DNA of 45,693 bases from Nocardioides alcanivorans (GCF_021555175.1 NZ_JAKGRW010000043.1:15001-60693), one strand, 5' to 3'. Shown: positions 28,641-38,259, counted from the stretch's first letter. Translations and numbers: made by a program. Notes: generated by a model not told the origin, from the letters alone.

Positions 28641-30338
28641 CCCGGATCCACCGATGAACTTGGTCTGGTGAGCGCGCCGTAAACGAGAATGCCCTTGTGT
28701 AGCGGGAGAATCGGAGTTCTTGAGGCAACGATTCGACCGAACACAAGGGACATCTCTGAGGTGAAACTCTCTCACACGTCGCGGGCGACGTCGGCGGTCT
28801 TCGATGATCCGAATCTCGTGTCGGCCGGTGGTCTGGTTCCGGTGCTCGCGTTGGCCGAGTCCGCTGGGCTGCGTGATCTGGCGGATCAGCACTTGACGGT
28901 GCCGGGCGACAAGGGCGCGAACGCCGGGTTGAAGGTCGCCTCGCTGGTCGGTGGGATGGTCGCTGGTGCCGATTCGATCGATGACATGGCGCTGTTGCGT
29001 CACGGCGGCATGGGGAGGGTATTCGCCCGCGCCTACGCGCCTTCGACGTTGGGTTCCTTCCTGCGGGCGTTCACCTTCGGGCACGTGCGTCAGCTCGACG
29101 CGATCGCGTCGAGGTTCCTCATCGCGCTGGCAGGACTCACCGAGCTGTTGCGTCCGTCAGCCGAGGTGAGCCCGGATGCAGACGCGAGTGCTGACTACGC
29201 GTTGCTCGATGTCGACGACACGATCATCGAGGTCCATGGCCACGCCAAGCAGGGCGCCGGGTTCGGCTACTCAGGTGTCCGTGGCCTCAACGCCCTGCTC
29301 GCCACCCTCACCATCGCCGGCGCCGTCCCGGTGATCGTGGCCCAACGGCTCCGCAAGGGCTCGACTGGGTCACCACGCGGTGCGAAGCGACTGGTCGGCG
29401 ATGCGGTGCGGACCGCCCGACGACTGCTCGACAAGTCCCACCCGGTCCTAGTGCGGATGGATTCGGCGTTCTACGGCCGCGGACCAGTTCACGCCGCCCT
29501 CAAGGGTGGGGCCGCGGTGTCGGTGACCGTGCGGATGGACAAGCGGGTCAAGGCCGCCATCGCCACCATCGACGACGATGCGTGGACCACCATCGAGTAC
29601 ACCGATGCCGTCTTCGACGAAGCCAGTGGCCGGTGGGTCTCACGGGCCGAGGTCGCCGAGATCGGTTTCACCGCGTTTGCCGCCCAGAAGAAGACCGACC
29701 ACGTGCCGGGCCGGCTGGTGGTCCGGCGGATCCCGGACTTCAACGCCGAGAAGAACAAGGCAGCCGGCCAAGACACCCTGTTCGACACCTGGCGGTTCCA
29801 TGCGTTCTTCACCACCACCGACGCCGACGTGCTCGACACCGTCGCCGCCGATGCGATCCACCGCCATCACGCGGTCATCGAGCAGGTCCACGCTGACCTC
29901 AAACACGCAGCGTTGGCGCACCTGCCGTCCGGGGTGTTCACTGCCAACGCGGCCTGGTTGGTGCTCGCCGTGATGGCGTTCAACCTCACCCGAGCCGCCG
30001 CCAGCCTCACCGACCCGCAGATCGCGAAGGCCACCACCGCCACGATCCGTCGCAAGCTGATCACCGTGCCAGCACGGGTCGCGACCTCAGCACGACGGGT
30101 CACTCTGCATCTGCCACAAGCCTGGCCCTGGGAGACCGCCTGGACTGCCTTGTTTGACCGAGTCAGCGACCCGCCACCCGCCCTCGCGGCCTGACCAACC
30201 AGCAGCCACAGCTGCGCGACGAGGAACAACGTGGAACACCCCGGACAGTGAGGTCCGGCAGATCATCGCGCCCCGGCGCCCCCACCCGGCGACGACCACC
30301 ATCACCTCATCCCGGCCATGCCGATCGGTGGATCCGGG
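28641..30338 (+). mobile_element. IS1380-family insertion sequence, complete (1698 bp)
   Basis: The ends are perfect 15-bp inverted repeats (CCCGGATCCACCGAT at 28641-28655; its complement at 30324-30338), flanked by CTTAA direct repeats. One full-length transposase lies inside. Size (about 1.7 kb) and target duplication fit IS1380. It looks recent: ends, duplication and transposase are all intact. It inserted near the 3' end of a minus-strand gene of the conjugative element. Confidence 0.92.
28761..30194 (+). CDS. tnp: IS1380-family DDE transposase
   Basis: 477 aa from GTG 28761; an in-frame ATG at 28689 would add 24 residues. The start of the product (KLSHTSRATSAVFDDPNLVS) and LVPVLALAESAGLRDLADQH match IS1380 transposases. 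Catalytic residues are likely the Asp in LLDVDDTIIEVHG, the Asp in LVRMDSAFYG and the Glu in HAVIEQVHADLKH. The frame is complete, so the element may be active. Confidence 0.92.
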   Translation: MKLSHTSRATSAVFDDPNLVSAGGLVPVLALAESAGLRDLADQHLTVPGDKGANAGLKVASLVGGMVAGADSIDDMALLRHGGMGRVFARAYAPSTLGSFLRAFTFGHVRQLDAIASRFLIALAGLTELLRPSAEVSPDADASADYALLDVDDTIIEVHGHAKQGAGFGYSGVRGLNALLATLTIAGAVPVIVAQRLRKGSTGSPRGAKRLVGDAVRTARRLLDKSHPVLVRMDSAFYGRGPVHAALKGGAAVSVTVRMDKRVKAAIATIDDDAWTTIEYTDAVFDEASGRWVSRAEVAEIGFTAFAAQKKTDHVPGRLVVRRIPDFNAEKNKAAGQDTLFDTWRFHAFFTTTDADVLDTVAADAIHRHHAVIEQVHADLKHAALAHLPSGVFTANAAWLVLAVMAFNLTRAAASLTDPQIAKATTATIRRKLITVPARVATSARRVTLHLPQAWPWETAWTALFDRVSDPPPALAA

Positions 30339-31426
30339 CTTAACCGCGCCACCGGCGGACAGGTCAACGCGAGGGATACCGATGCGCATCAGGTAGCTGC
30401 GGTCGTCGGCGCCGGCCGCGATGGTGTCGGCGATGCGGCGGTCGATGTGAGTGAACAACGCGTCGAGGTGCCGCAGTGCCCGCGCTTCGACGGGGGTGTT
30501 GGGATCGATGCCTCGAATCCGCGATGCGGCGAGAGCACCTTGCGCGGCGGCCACTCCGTGGCCAACGAGGCCGCGGAGGTTGCGGGTCTGGTCGACCAGC
30601 AGCGAGTAGGTCTCGGCCCGTTCGGCCCACATCGCGGCGACGTCGCGATGGCCGCTCACGGCCGGGGCGAGGTTGGCGGCGTGGTGGGAGACGATGCGTT
30701 GGGAGTCCAAGATCAGTCGCAGGCTGTACGCGTCGGGTTGGTAGCTGAGCCGTACGAGGAGGTTGTTCTCTGCTTGAAGTACCCCGCCCAGACCGGGAAG
30801 AGTGGGCCCGTCAGCCAGCCGCACGGGTGGACGCCAGCCGCTGCGGTCGACGGCGTAGTCAGGTTCGCTGTATCCCGCGTGGGCGGCGCAGACGACGGCT
30901 GCCCGGCCGAGCAGATCGGCTTCGTCGATCGGTTCCCAGTCGGGAATGGCAGCGGTGTAGCGGCGGTCGAGCCCGGTGAGGGCACGGGTGATCTCGGAGG
31001 CGTCCTTGAGGACGGTCATCGCTTGGGCGTCGGTCAGGTGGCCGTAGCTCAGTCCGGCAGCGAAGTCGTGTTCTCCGAGGGCGGCGCCTTTGGCTGCTTG
31101 TCGCCAGAGGTCCACGACGTGGTTCGGGTGTGGCGTGGCCAGTTGGTCCACGGTGGGGAGGGAGCGGCATAGGCGGAGCGTGCCGCGGCGAGCCTGTACC
31201 GCAGTTCCTCTGCCGGCCCGCGGGTGCGTGGTGTCGTCCCGCCGAGTTCGGCGTGGGGGTTGGATGCTCGTACGGCCTGCTGGCACCACACGGTGATGCT
31301 GTGCCGGAACGATCCGATCAGCTCGACAGCATCGGCAGGCAGGTCGTCGACGTCAGAACGGTTGCGGGTGATTTGCATGAGTGTGCCGAGTGCTTCCCGC
31401 AGTTGGGCGGTGTTGTCGCCGTACAT
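30339..31426 (-). pseudogene. 5' part of a conjugation-region gene, split by the insertion element and by one lost base
   Basis: Starts MYGDNTAQLREALGTLMQIT at ATG 31426. The frame breaks at plus-strand run 31155-31158 (GGGG for GGGGG). With one base restored it reads AAPSPTVDQLATPHPN and on to VDLSAGGAVK at the insertion. Joined to the tail at 28438-28640, the ancestral product is 428 aa. It is helical, with no recognised domain; similar proteins of unknown role occur in actinobacterial conjugative elements. In the present sequence the frame runs into the IS and stops at 30087. The start overlaps the upstream gene's stop by one base (TGATG). Confidence 0.82.
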
Positions 31427-31746
31427 CAGAACTCACTGATGTCCGCGCACGGGTCGTCGCGGTCTCGTGCCACGTCGAGCATGTCGAGCAGCAGCTCGAC
31501 TTGGAGTTTGTCGACGCCATGGTCGGTGAGTTCCTTGACTGCGCTGACGGCGATCGCGTGCAAGATCGCGCGGTCGTCGGTGAAGCCGCTCGCATCGAGC
31601 GCGGGGATGTCGTCGCCGTGGATGAGGTCGAGGTAAAGCAGTGCGTGCTCGTATTCGACGGCGCTGTCGAACGTTGCGGCCTCGTCGGCCAGGGCTGCGA
31701 TGTAGGAGCGGGCTTCGGCCAGGGTGACCGCGTGGGCAAGGAGCAT
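31426..31746 (-). CDS. Hypothetical protein of the conjugative element
   Basis: 106 aa from ATG 31746, preceded by GAAGGGAAA as ribosome site. It is acidic and largely helical (LLAHAVTLAEARSYIAALAD, later VDKLQVELLLDMLDVARDRD), with no known domain, signal or membrane helix. The stop overlaps the ATG of the following split gene, implying translational coupling. The 119 nt upstream separate it from the DUF4913 gene. Confidence 0.7.
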   Translation of the reverse strand: MLLAHAVTLAEARSYIAALADEAATFDSAVEYEHALLYLDLIHGDDIPALDASGFTDDRAILHAIAVSAVKELTDHGVDKLQVELLLDMLDVARDRDDPCADISEF

Positions 31747-31865
31747 GATTGGTTTCCCTTCGATCGAGTGAAGTGCTTTGGCAGTCACCGTCCGCCACCT
31801 GGGCCCGCAGCTGTCGGGTGAACCGGGGTGCCTGTGGACGAGTCGGCCTTCGTCCACAGGCACGG

Positions 31866-32498
31866 TCAGGACGCTCGTTGCGTGACTTGGTCCTCGACTT
31901 GGCGGCGTGCGGTGACGTCGTCCATGACGAACTGGACGAAGTCGGCGTCCCGGTCGCTCACCTCTGCTTCGTGACCGGCCTCAAGCGAGGGTTCGCCAGG
32001 CCAGGTCGTCTGTCGGGTGGGGCGGTCCCGGTCGAGGCGGGTGCCGCAGGCTGAGACCCAGTCGCGGAGCCGGTTGCGGGCATCGGCGAAGTCTCGGTGC
32101 CAGCCCAACGGGGACGACGGGGAGGCGTCGGGGCCGTAGGAATTCAGCCAGTGCAGGTGAAGTGCGGAGAGTTCCCAGACGAGTTCGTCGTGTCGGTGCC
32201 ACATCGGAGGAACCACGGTCGGCGCTAGTCCGTAGGTGCCGCGAAGCCAGTTAACCCAGGCATTGAGGTCGAGCCACTCGGCTTCGGCCTCGTCGGCACC
32301 GAGGGTGTTCCAGTTGATCGGCCCCAACGGTTCCGCCAACGACGATGACTCGAAAGACTCCGACCACCCGGACTCATCGGATGAGGCGGCAGGTGGGTTG
32401 AGCGTGTCGAGGTTCTCCCACGTGTCGAACACCGGATGGCGTTCGTCATCGAGCAACGAGGGCTGCACTCCGTTCGCGTCGGAGGGCTTGGATGCCAT
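31866..32498 (-). CDS. DUF4913-like protein
   Basis: A 210-aa soluble protein. The segment GTYGLAPTVVPPMWHRHDEL followed by VWELSALHLHWLNSYG resembles DUF4913, common on actinobacterial plasmids and integrative elements and of unknown function. The first 60 residues are acidic and probably disordered. ATG 32498 lies 3 nt after the ssb stop, so the two are cotranscribed. Confidence 0.72.
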   Translation of the reverse strand: MASKPSDANGVQPSLLDDERHPVFDTWENLDTLNPPAASSDESGWSESFESSSLAEPLGPINWNTLGADEAEAEWLDLNAWVNWLRGTYGLAPTVVPPMWHRHDELVWELSALHLHWLNSYGPDASPSSPLGWHRDFADARNRLRDWVSACGTRLDRDRPTRQTTWPGEPSLEAGHEAEVSDRDADFVQFVMDDVTARRQVEDQVTQRAS

Positions 32499-32501
32499 GG
32501 C

Positions 32502-32942
32502 TCAGAGCCCGATCGCAGCAGGCGGCTCGACCGTACGGTCGGATTCACGACCGGCCTCGGGGCCAGCGTCCCGTTCGGGCGCCGGCGTCGGACGGTCAAC
32601 GTTGTAGCGGGTGCGGGCGGTGTCGTGCCCGATCCTGCGAGCGACGAACTCTTCACGCTGCACGGTGGCGCCGTCGCGCTCGAACTCATACTCGTGGACG
32701 TAGCCAGAGGCGACGAACTGGTCTCCGGCCCGGAATCGGGCGTAGGCTCGTTCGGCGGAGGACTTGAACAGCACCATGTCGCAGAACTGCGGGTCGAGTT
32801 TGGTGAACGCACCGTCTGCTTCTTTGCGCCACTGCTCGATTCCGACTCGTGCGCGGAATCTGGCCACGTCGCTCTTTCCGTACGTCAGCTCGGGTGCAGT
32901 GGCGATGAAGCCGTGCAGGCTCATCTGCGTTGGGATCGTCAT
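32502..32942 (-). CDS. ssb: Single-stranded DNA-binding protein of the element
   Basis: A 146-aa OB-fold protein: MTIPTQMSLHGFIATAPELT, then VARFRARVGIEQWRK, FCDMVLFKSSAERAYARFRA and GDQFVASGYVHEYEFER. It ends with a Pro/Glu-rich tail that lacks the classic acidic DDIPF-type tip. It would protect the transferred single strand in the recipient. 98 nt separate it from the coupling-protein gene. Confidence 0.88.
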   Translation of the reverse strand: MTIPTQMSLHGFIATAPELTYGKSDVARFRARVGIEQWRKEADGAFTKLDPQFCDMVLFKSSAERAYARFRAGDQFVASGYVHEYEFERDGATVQREEFVARRIGHDTARTRYNVDRPTPAPERDAGPEAGRESDRTVEPPAAIGL

Positions 32943-33040
32943 TGTCGACTCCTGACCTCGCGCGACGCCATGACTGGCAATCGCTCTCAGAAGTCAGGTG
33001 CACGCCACCCGACCGACCCGGCGCTCAGGCGTACGACCGT

Positions 33041-34801
33041 TCAGCGTTGCCGCAGAGCTGACTCGGTTGCAGTCCGATTTGTGCGGAGCTGTGCCGCGTC
33101 CTTGCGTGAGGTCCACGGTCGCAGGTCGGTGACGAGCGGTGGCGAGCTGCGCAGCAGAAGGAGAGCGGTGCCGAACGGCAGGGTGCGGATGGTCTCGGGT
33201 GGCATGACCGGCACGCGCCTGGTGGAGCGTTGGAGGGACCGGGAGCCGTAGTCGCCCACGGAGATGGTGTCGGTCTTCTCGTCGCGTTCGCCGATGAGTG
33301 CGGAGAGGTCCTGCAGGTCGCGTGCTGAGGATGTGCCGCCGAGGATGATCTTGACGATGGAGGCGTCCCAGATCGCGCCTGCGGCGTGATCGCCCCACTT
33401 GTCGCGTACCTGGGAGAGCGACTGGAGGACGGGCATCGTGGTGATTCCTGTGCCGCCGCCTTCGGCCATCAGCACCGGCAGTGAGGGCAGCGGCGACAGG
33501 TTGCCGATCTCATCGAGAGCCAACAGCAATGGTGGGTCGAGACGTGCGCCGGGGGATTGGGCGGCCAGGCGGCGTGCGGTCTCGACGAGGTCTTCGATGA
33601 AAGCAGCGACCAGTGACCAGGAGGCACCTGCTCCCGCGCCGGTGGCCAGCAAGTAGAGGGTGCCGTTGTTGGCGAGGAACTCAGTTGGGTCGAAGTGCTC
33701 GTCGGCTCGTGGAGTGACGGCGTCGAGGACCCGGGGGTCGGCAAGGCAAGACAGGGCCAGCGAGACGCCCATCCAGATCGAGTCGCGGGTACGGGCGTCG
33801 GCGTGGATCATCGAGTCCAGCGACTCTCCCCACCCTGTCGCTGCCCCGGAGTGGGAGGCCAGGATCGCCACCGCGTCGGCCGCGGAGGATGGTGACAGTG
33901 TCCAAGCGAACAGGTCGGCGGGGCTGCGGTGATCGAGCGCCGCGGCGTGCAGCAGCGCTTGGAGTGCGGTGCGGGTCTTGCCTTCCCAGAACCCGCCGGA
34001 CTCGACGCCACCGGCCGAGAGCCCAGTGGCCGAAGCGAGTCCGGTGGCGCGGATCATTGCGGTCAGCGGGTCCTCACAGCCACGGACCGGGGACCAGCGC
34101 AGCCCAGCCGGGAGCCCTTCGGCCAAGCACTGGGGATCGAACACGGCTACAGGGCCGCGTTCTCGCCGGGCGGTGATGGTGGCGGCGATGTTGTCGGGCC
34201 GGGTTGCGGTGGTCACGACGGCGCCGGGTGCGTCGAGGATGGCGTTGATCACGACGTGCAGGCCTTTGCCGGAACGGGGTGGACCGAGCACCAGGACCGA
34301 GTCCTCAACCGAGGCCCAGATCTCCATCCCGCGAGATTGCCCGAGCAGGTAGCCGACCTCACCGGGTTCGGCGCGGTCGAGGCTCGGCCGCAAGGTTGCG
34401 CTGCGCGACAGCAGCGCCTTCTTCGAGGCCGTCGATGTGACGTCGTGGCGGGTGGCGACCCCGACTAGACGTCGCGGATCCTGACGCGACGCGTGCCGCA
34501 TCGCTGCAACACGGCGCCACACCGCAAAAGCGCAGGTGCCGACGACAGCGAGCATGAGAACGAACGCAGCCCAGTAGGCCCACCCCGCGAAGTCAGCGTG
34601 CAGCACCCGGCCGGGATTGGTCGGGTCGGCGAGGACGTGGAGTCCGGCTGCCCAGTCTGCATCGGGCTGATCGACTCCGCTCACCCACGCGGTCACGGTG
34701 CCAGCGAACCTCAGTGCCGCTGCAACCAGCCCGAGTGCTGCGATCCCGACCAGGGCGAGGTTGACGAGCGTGTCGTCGACGGGCCGGGCACCGCCGTTCA
34801 C
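33041..34801 (-). CDS. VirD4/TraG-type conjugative coupling ATPase
   Basis: 586 aa. Two N-terminal membrane helices (about 12-34 and 74-96) are followed by a motor with Walker A GPPRSGKG (173-180) and a Walker B-like LLLALDEIGNL. The TraG/TraM-recognition region PVLMAEGGGTGITTMPVLQS comes next. It links the relaxosome to the secretion channel. GTG 34801 overlaps the upstream stop (GTGA), so translation is coupled. Confidence 0.92.
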   Translation of the reverse strand: MNGGARPVDDTLVNLALVGIAALGLVAAALRFAGTVTAWVSGVDQPDADWAAGLHVLADPTNPGRVLHADFAGWAYWAAFVLMLAVVGTCAFAVWRRVAAMRHASRQDPRRLVGVATRHDVTSTASKKALLSRSATLRPSLDRAEPGEVGYLLGQSRGMEIWASVEDSVLVLGPPRSGKGLHVVINAILDAPGAVVTTATRPDNIAATITARRERGPVAVFDPQCLAEGLPAGLRWSPVRGCEDPLTAMIRATGLASATGLSAGGVESGGFWEGKTRTALQALLHAAALDHRSPADLFAWTLSPSSAADAVAILASHSGAATGWGESLDSMIHADARTRDSIWMGVSLALSCLADPRVLDAVTPRADEHFDPTEFLANNGTLYLLATGAGAGASWSLVAAFIEDLVETARRLAAQSPGARLDPPLLLALDEIGNLSPLPSLPVLMAEGGGTGITTMPVLQSLSQVRDKWGDHAAGAIWDASIVKIILGGTSSARDLQDLSALIGERDEKTDTISVGDYGSRSLQRSTRRVPVMPPETIRTLPFGTALLLLRSSPPLVTDLRPWTSRKDAAQLRTNRTATESALRQR

Positions 34802-35403
34802 GACGCCTCACGAACCGGCTCGGGTGCTTCGCTTGAGGTGACTCGGACGGACCCTGAGGTTGCTCCGACCAACACCACGTCAGCCCGGTGTCGTTCGAGA
34901 AGCGCCACGGGGAGGCGCAACTCAATGCTCCCGTCGGCCTCGGCTGCGCTGCGGTAGATCACGACCGCGACCGTGACCTCCTCACCGCTGCTGAACCCGG
35001 TGCCGGTGACCTCACCTGTTCCCAGATGGGCTGACAACCTTGTGTGACGCGCATCTGGGTCCTCCGCGCTGGCAGGGGACGTGACAGCGAGCGTGGGTGC
35101 TCCTGAGCCGAGTGCTGGCTCGAAGGTGTGGAAGTCGGTGAACAACTTGCCGTTAGGTTCGTGGATTTCCACACGCAGGGCAGAGCCGCGCTCGGATGCG
35201 ATCCGGTCAAGCAACGGCCGCAGGTCGGTACGTGACAGCCTCGACTCCTCGCCGGAAGCGATATCAGGGACCTGAGCGTCGTCAACCGTCACGGCGAGGC
35301 GTCCCTGCTTGTCGACGTCAACCCGGACCAACGGGAGGACGACCGGGACTCGTGGCCGGTTGGTGGATCGCCGATACGCGGTCGCGGGGTTGAGCAGGCT
35401 CAT
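34798..35403 (-). CDS. Hypothetical protein of the conjugation block
   Basis: 201 aa from ATG 35403, which overlaps the ardC stop (ATGA). It begins MSLLNPATAYRRSTNRPRVP and seems beta-rich (LVRVDVDKQGRLAVTVDDAQ, VTVAVVIYRS, IELRLPVALL). No known domain, signal or membrane helix. Position between ardC-like and coupling-protein genes suggests an accessory role in transfer. Confidence 0.75.
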   Translation of the reverse strand: MSLLNPATAYRRSTNRPRVPVVLPLVRVDVDKQGRLAVTVDDAQVPDIASGEESRLSRTDLRPLLDRIASERGSALRVEIHEPNGKLFTDFHTFEPALGSGAPTLAVTSPASAEDPDARHTRLSAHLGTGEVTGTGFSSGEEVTVAVVIYRSAAEADGSIELRLPVALLERHRADVVLVGATSGSVRVTSSEAPEPVREAS

Positions 35404-36512
35404 AGTCCGACCGCCTGCTCGGTTTGTTCGATGACAGGACGCGACTCGGGCGTATCCGTGCTGCGGCCCGGAGCCTGACGGCCCGGCACCCGTCGTTGCG
35501 TGGTCTCTCGGATGAGTCCGGGAGGGTCGCCGTCGCCGACTTGGGCGGTGTCGAGTTGGTCGAGCACGCGAAGGGAGGTCGTACGGACTCGCTCTGCAGT
35601 GGCTTGCACGACTTCGACGGGGTCGGCGCCGGGGACGCTGCTTGCCCAACTCGACACGTACGGGACGGTGTATGTGGTGGTGTCGAGGCCGTGGGCGGCG
35701 CCGATCATGAGGGCCACGGACTCGGCCTCTACCTCGGCGATGCCACGGTGCAGGACAGCATCGATGGCTGCGCCGTCGGTCGCGCCACTGGCGTCAGGGG
35801 AGTGGAGCATGACGTGCCCGAGTTCGTGGGCTAGGGTCTTGACCCGTGCAGCATCGTCCATGTCGGCACGCACTGACACTTGCCGGGTGGAGAAGTCGGT
35901 GAGCCCGTTTGCGCCTCCGATCGCCGCAGCATCGGGGACCTGGTGAAGCGTGAACCCGTGGGCTTCGACCTGGGCTGCGAGTCCTTCCCACAGTCCCGCT
36001 GGCGCATGACCAGACAACAGTGTGGGCGCCGGCTGTGTGGGCAACGGATCGCCATCGGTCTGGGAGACGTCCCACACATACGCGGGCCGTAACCCAACCA
36101 TCTTCGTTCGCGCGACCTCACCCGGCTGGGGGCGTTCGCCGCGGCCCAGACGGCGCCACGACTCGCTGTTGTTCGGGGTGCGGGAAGCGAACCGAGCGGT
36201 GACTGGGGCAAGGATCCCGTACCCGGATTGGCCCTTCATCACTTGGCGCCCAAGTGTCTGCCATTGCTTGAACCCCGCCACGTACGTCGGAGTCGGCGCC
36301 AGAACCCGCCCGAGTTGGAAGGCCTCGTTGTGCTGGATGTAGATCAGCATCGTGTTGTTGAAGGACCTGGAGCGGAACCGTGCCGAGAACTCCAACGCTC
36401 GGCGCCAGTCCTCACCGCTGACCAACGCGCCCACCGATTCGGTCAGCTTCGTGTGGAGCGCATCGAGCTTCGCCTCCCGTGCCTGTTGGGAGTCGCGTGT
36501 CTGATGCCGCAT
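35400..36512 (-). CDS. ardC: ArdC-like antirestriction protein with zincin site
   Basis: A 370-aa protein. The N-terminal ArdC-type DNA-binding part (FSARFRSRSFNNTMLIYIQH, then VAGFKQWQTLGRQVMKGQSG) precedes a metallopeptidase-like domain with LAHELGHVMLH and a downstream EVEAESVALMIG. ArdC protects incoming conjugative DNA from host restriction. ATG 36512 follows a clear GGGAGGTGAG ribosome site. It overlaps the next gene by 4 nt and leads the ardC-to-T4CP run of genes. Confidence 0.88.
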   Translation of the reverse strand: MRHQTRDSQQAREAKLDALHTKLTESVGALVSGEDWRRALEFSARFRSRSFNNTMLIYIQHNEAFQLGRVLAPTPTYVAGFKQWQTLGRQVMKGQSGYGILAPVTARFASRTPNNSESWRRLGRGERPQPGEVARTKMVGLRPAYVWDVSQTDGDPLPTQPAPTLLSGHAPAGLWEGLAAQVEAHGFTLHQVPDAAAIGGANGLTDFSTRQVSVRADMDDAARVKTLAHELGHVMLHSPDASGATDGAAIDAVLHRGIAEVEAESVALMIGAAHGLDTTTYTVPYVSSWASSVPGADPVEVVQATAERVRTTSLRVLDQLDTAQVGDGDPPGLIRETTQRRVPGRQAPGRSTDTPESRPVIEQTEQAVGL

Positions 36513-36724
36513 GCCGGCTCACCTCCCTGACGTGTCATCAGTCAGGTGTGCTCCCGTTGCCCCACGGCCGAAATCGCTATCTACTTTGGTTTCGTTCGAT
36601 TTAGCCGAGCGGTCCCAGATACCTCACGCCGGAGCGTAGTGGCCACGACGTAGACCTTGAGCGAGAGACCAGGCATGACGGCTCGTCGCCGTCGCCCCCG
36701 CTCTTGAGAACTCGTGCGTAATCC
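36513..36724. other. Intergenic region upstream of the ardC operon, downstream of merA
   Basis: 212 bp without a gene. A locally AT-richer stretch around 36575-36605 (CTACTTTGGTTTCGTTCGAT on plus) may carry the minus-strand promoter of the ardC group. An imperfect dyad around TGACGTGTCATCAGTCA at 36533 lies close to the ribosome site. I see no terminator strong enough to call for merA. Confidence 0.45.
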
Positions 36725-38145
36725 TCATGCGCAGCAGGACAGTTGCGAGGGGTCGGTGGTGAAGGCCTTGGCGGCGATCCGGATGCCTTCGGCCATGGTC
36801 AGGTAGGGGGCCCATGTGTCGGCGACCTCGGCGATGGTCTTGCCCAAGAGGTGGACGCCGGCGGCGGCCAGTTCGCCGGCGTCCTTGGCAACGGCGGTCA
36901 GACCGAGAATCTCGCTTGTGTCGGCGTTCACGACCATCTTGATGAACCCGCGGGTGTCGCGGTTCACCAGTGCGCGGGGTACGTGGTGCAGGGGCAGCAC
37001 GCGGCAGTCGCAGGGGATGCCGGCGGCGATGACGTCTTTCTCGGTCATGCCGACCGCGCCGATGGCGGGGCTGGTGAAGGTCACCCGCGGTAGCCGTGCG
37101 TAGTCGATGGCTCTCTCGGTGTGGGAGAGGGCATTCTCGGCGACCAGGGTGCCATGGTGGGCGGCTACGTACACGAACTCGGGGTGCCCGGTGACATCAC
37201 CCGCCGCCCAGATCCGCGGGTTGGATGACCGCAGTTGATCCGTGACCACGACCTCCCCGGCCTGGCCAGTCTTCACTCCGACGGCGAGAAGGTTCAGTCC
37301 GTCAGTGACGGGGCGGCGGCCGAGGGCGACCAGGACCTGGCCGGCGCGAAACTCTCGTGTTCCGCTGGCGACGTCGGCGCTCACGACGACCGCGCCGCCT
37401 GTTTCGCGGGAGACTCGAGTCGGTACTGCGTGGCGGACAACGCGGATTCCCTCGTCGGCGAACACCTCCTCAAGCGCCCTGGAGACCTCTGGTTCCTCCT
37501 TCGATGCCAGCCGGGAGCGCACCAGCATGGTGACGTTCGCCCCCAGCCGGGCGAACAGTTGTGCCTGCTCTAGGGCGACGTAGCCGCCGCCGAGTACGAG
37601 CAGTGACTCGGGGACCTTGGTCAGCTCCATCGCCGTGGTCGAGGTCAGGTGCTCTGCTTCGTCTAGGCCGTCGATCGGCGGTGCCCAAGGCCGGGAACCG
37701 GTGGCGAGCAGATAGTGCTCGGCCTCAACGGTCGCGACGCTCCCGCCGATCTCGGTGACCTCCAAAAGTGGTGCATCAGGCGTGCCTGCGAACGCGGCGT
37801 CTCCTCGTCGGACCTGCCAGCCGTAGGAGTCGGCGACGTCGGCGTACTTCTCGCGGCGCAGTGATTCGATCAAAGTCTGCTTCCCCCGATCAAAGCGGCC
37901 ATATCGACGGGGCCCGCCTTCGTCGCGATCCCCGGGAAGCGCTCTGAGGCGTCCTCTGCGACGTGGCGCGCATTGGCTGCGGCAATGAGGGCCTTCGAGG
38001 GAACACAGCCGGTGTTCACGCAGGTCCCGCCGAGCGTGCCGCGCTCGATCATCACCACCGACTTCCCTAGCGTGGTGGCGCGGATCGCGGCGGCGAACGC
38101 GCCACCGCCGGATCCGATGATGGCGAGGTCGAACTTTGTATGCAT
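36725..38145 (-). CDS. merA: Mercuric reductase MerA (frame broken by one lost base)
   Basis: A flavoprotein that reduces Hg(II) to volatile Hg(0) with NADPH. FAD-binding GSGGGAFAAA follows the start; the redox-active pair is C42/C47 in GGTCVNTGCVPSK. NAD(P)-binding LVLGGGYVALEQAQ follows, and the C-terminal vicinal cysteines SCCA that hand mercury to the active site are present. No N-terminal metal-binding (NmerA) domain. The frame breaks at plus-strand run 37883-37887 (five C for six); one base restored gives IGGKQTLIESLRRE and 473 aa, the usual short-form length. ATG 38145 follows CAGGAG. Divergent from merR. Confidence 0.93.
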
Positions 38146-38156
38146 GGCTGCTCCTG

Positions 38157-38184
38157 TCACCGCTTGGCTGTCACCGCTTGGCTG
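38157..38184. repeat. Tandem 14-bp duplication in the merA leader
   Basis: TCACCGCTTGGCTG occurs twice in a row (38157-38170 and 38171-38184), between the merA start and the MerR-type operator. It lengthens the 5' leader and abuts the merA ribosome site. No function is evident. Confidence 0.8.
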
Positions 38185-38196
38185 TCTCCGTGTCAG

Positions 38197-38230
38197 CCAT
38201 ACTGGACCTTCCAGTACAGGGGAAGGTCAA
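38197..38230 (-). promoter_or_regulatory. MerR-type operator-promoter for merA
   Basis: The dyad GACCTTCC (38205-38212) and GGAAGGTC (38221-38228), 8 bp apart, is the classic MerR-family operator. On the minus strand a -35 TTGACC overlaps one arm. A weak -10 (CAGTAT) lies 20 bp on, the long spacer that MerR-type activators correct by twisting DNA. It sits between divergent merR and merA and should control both. Confidence 0.85.
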
Positions 38231-38259
38231 GCACACGCCCCGATGATCGATCGGAATCC

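Noticed and set aside
30087..30338. C-terminal extension of the split conjugation gene into the insertion element
   Set aside because: This part of the frame is antisense to the transposase gene and arises only from the insertion.
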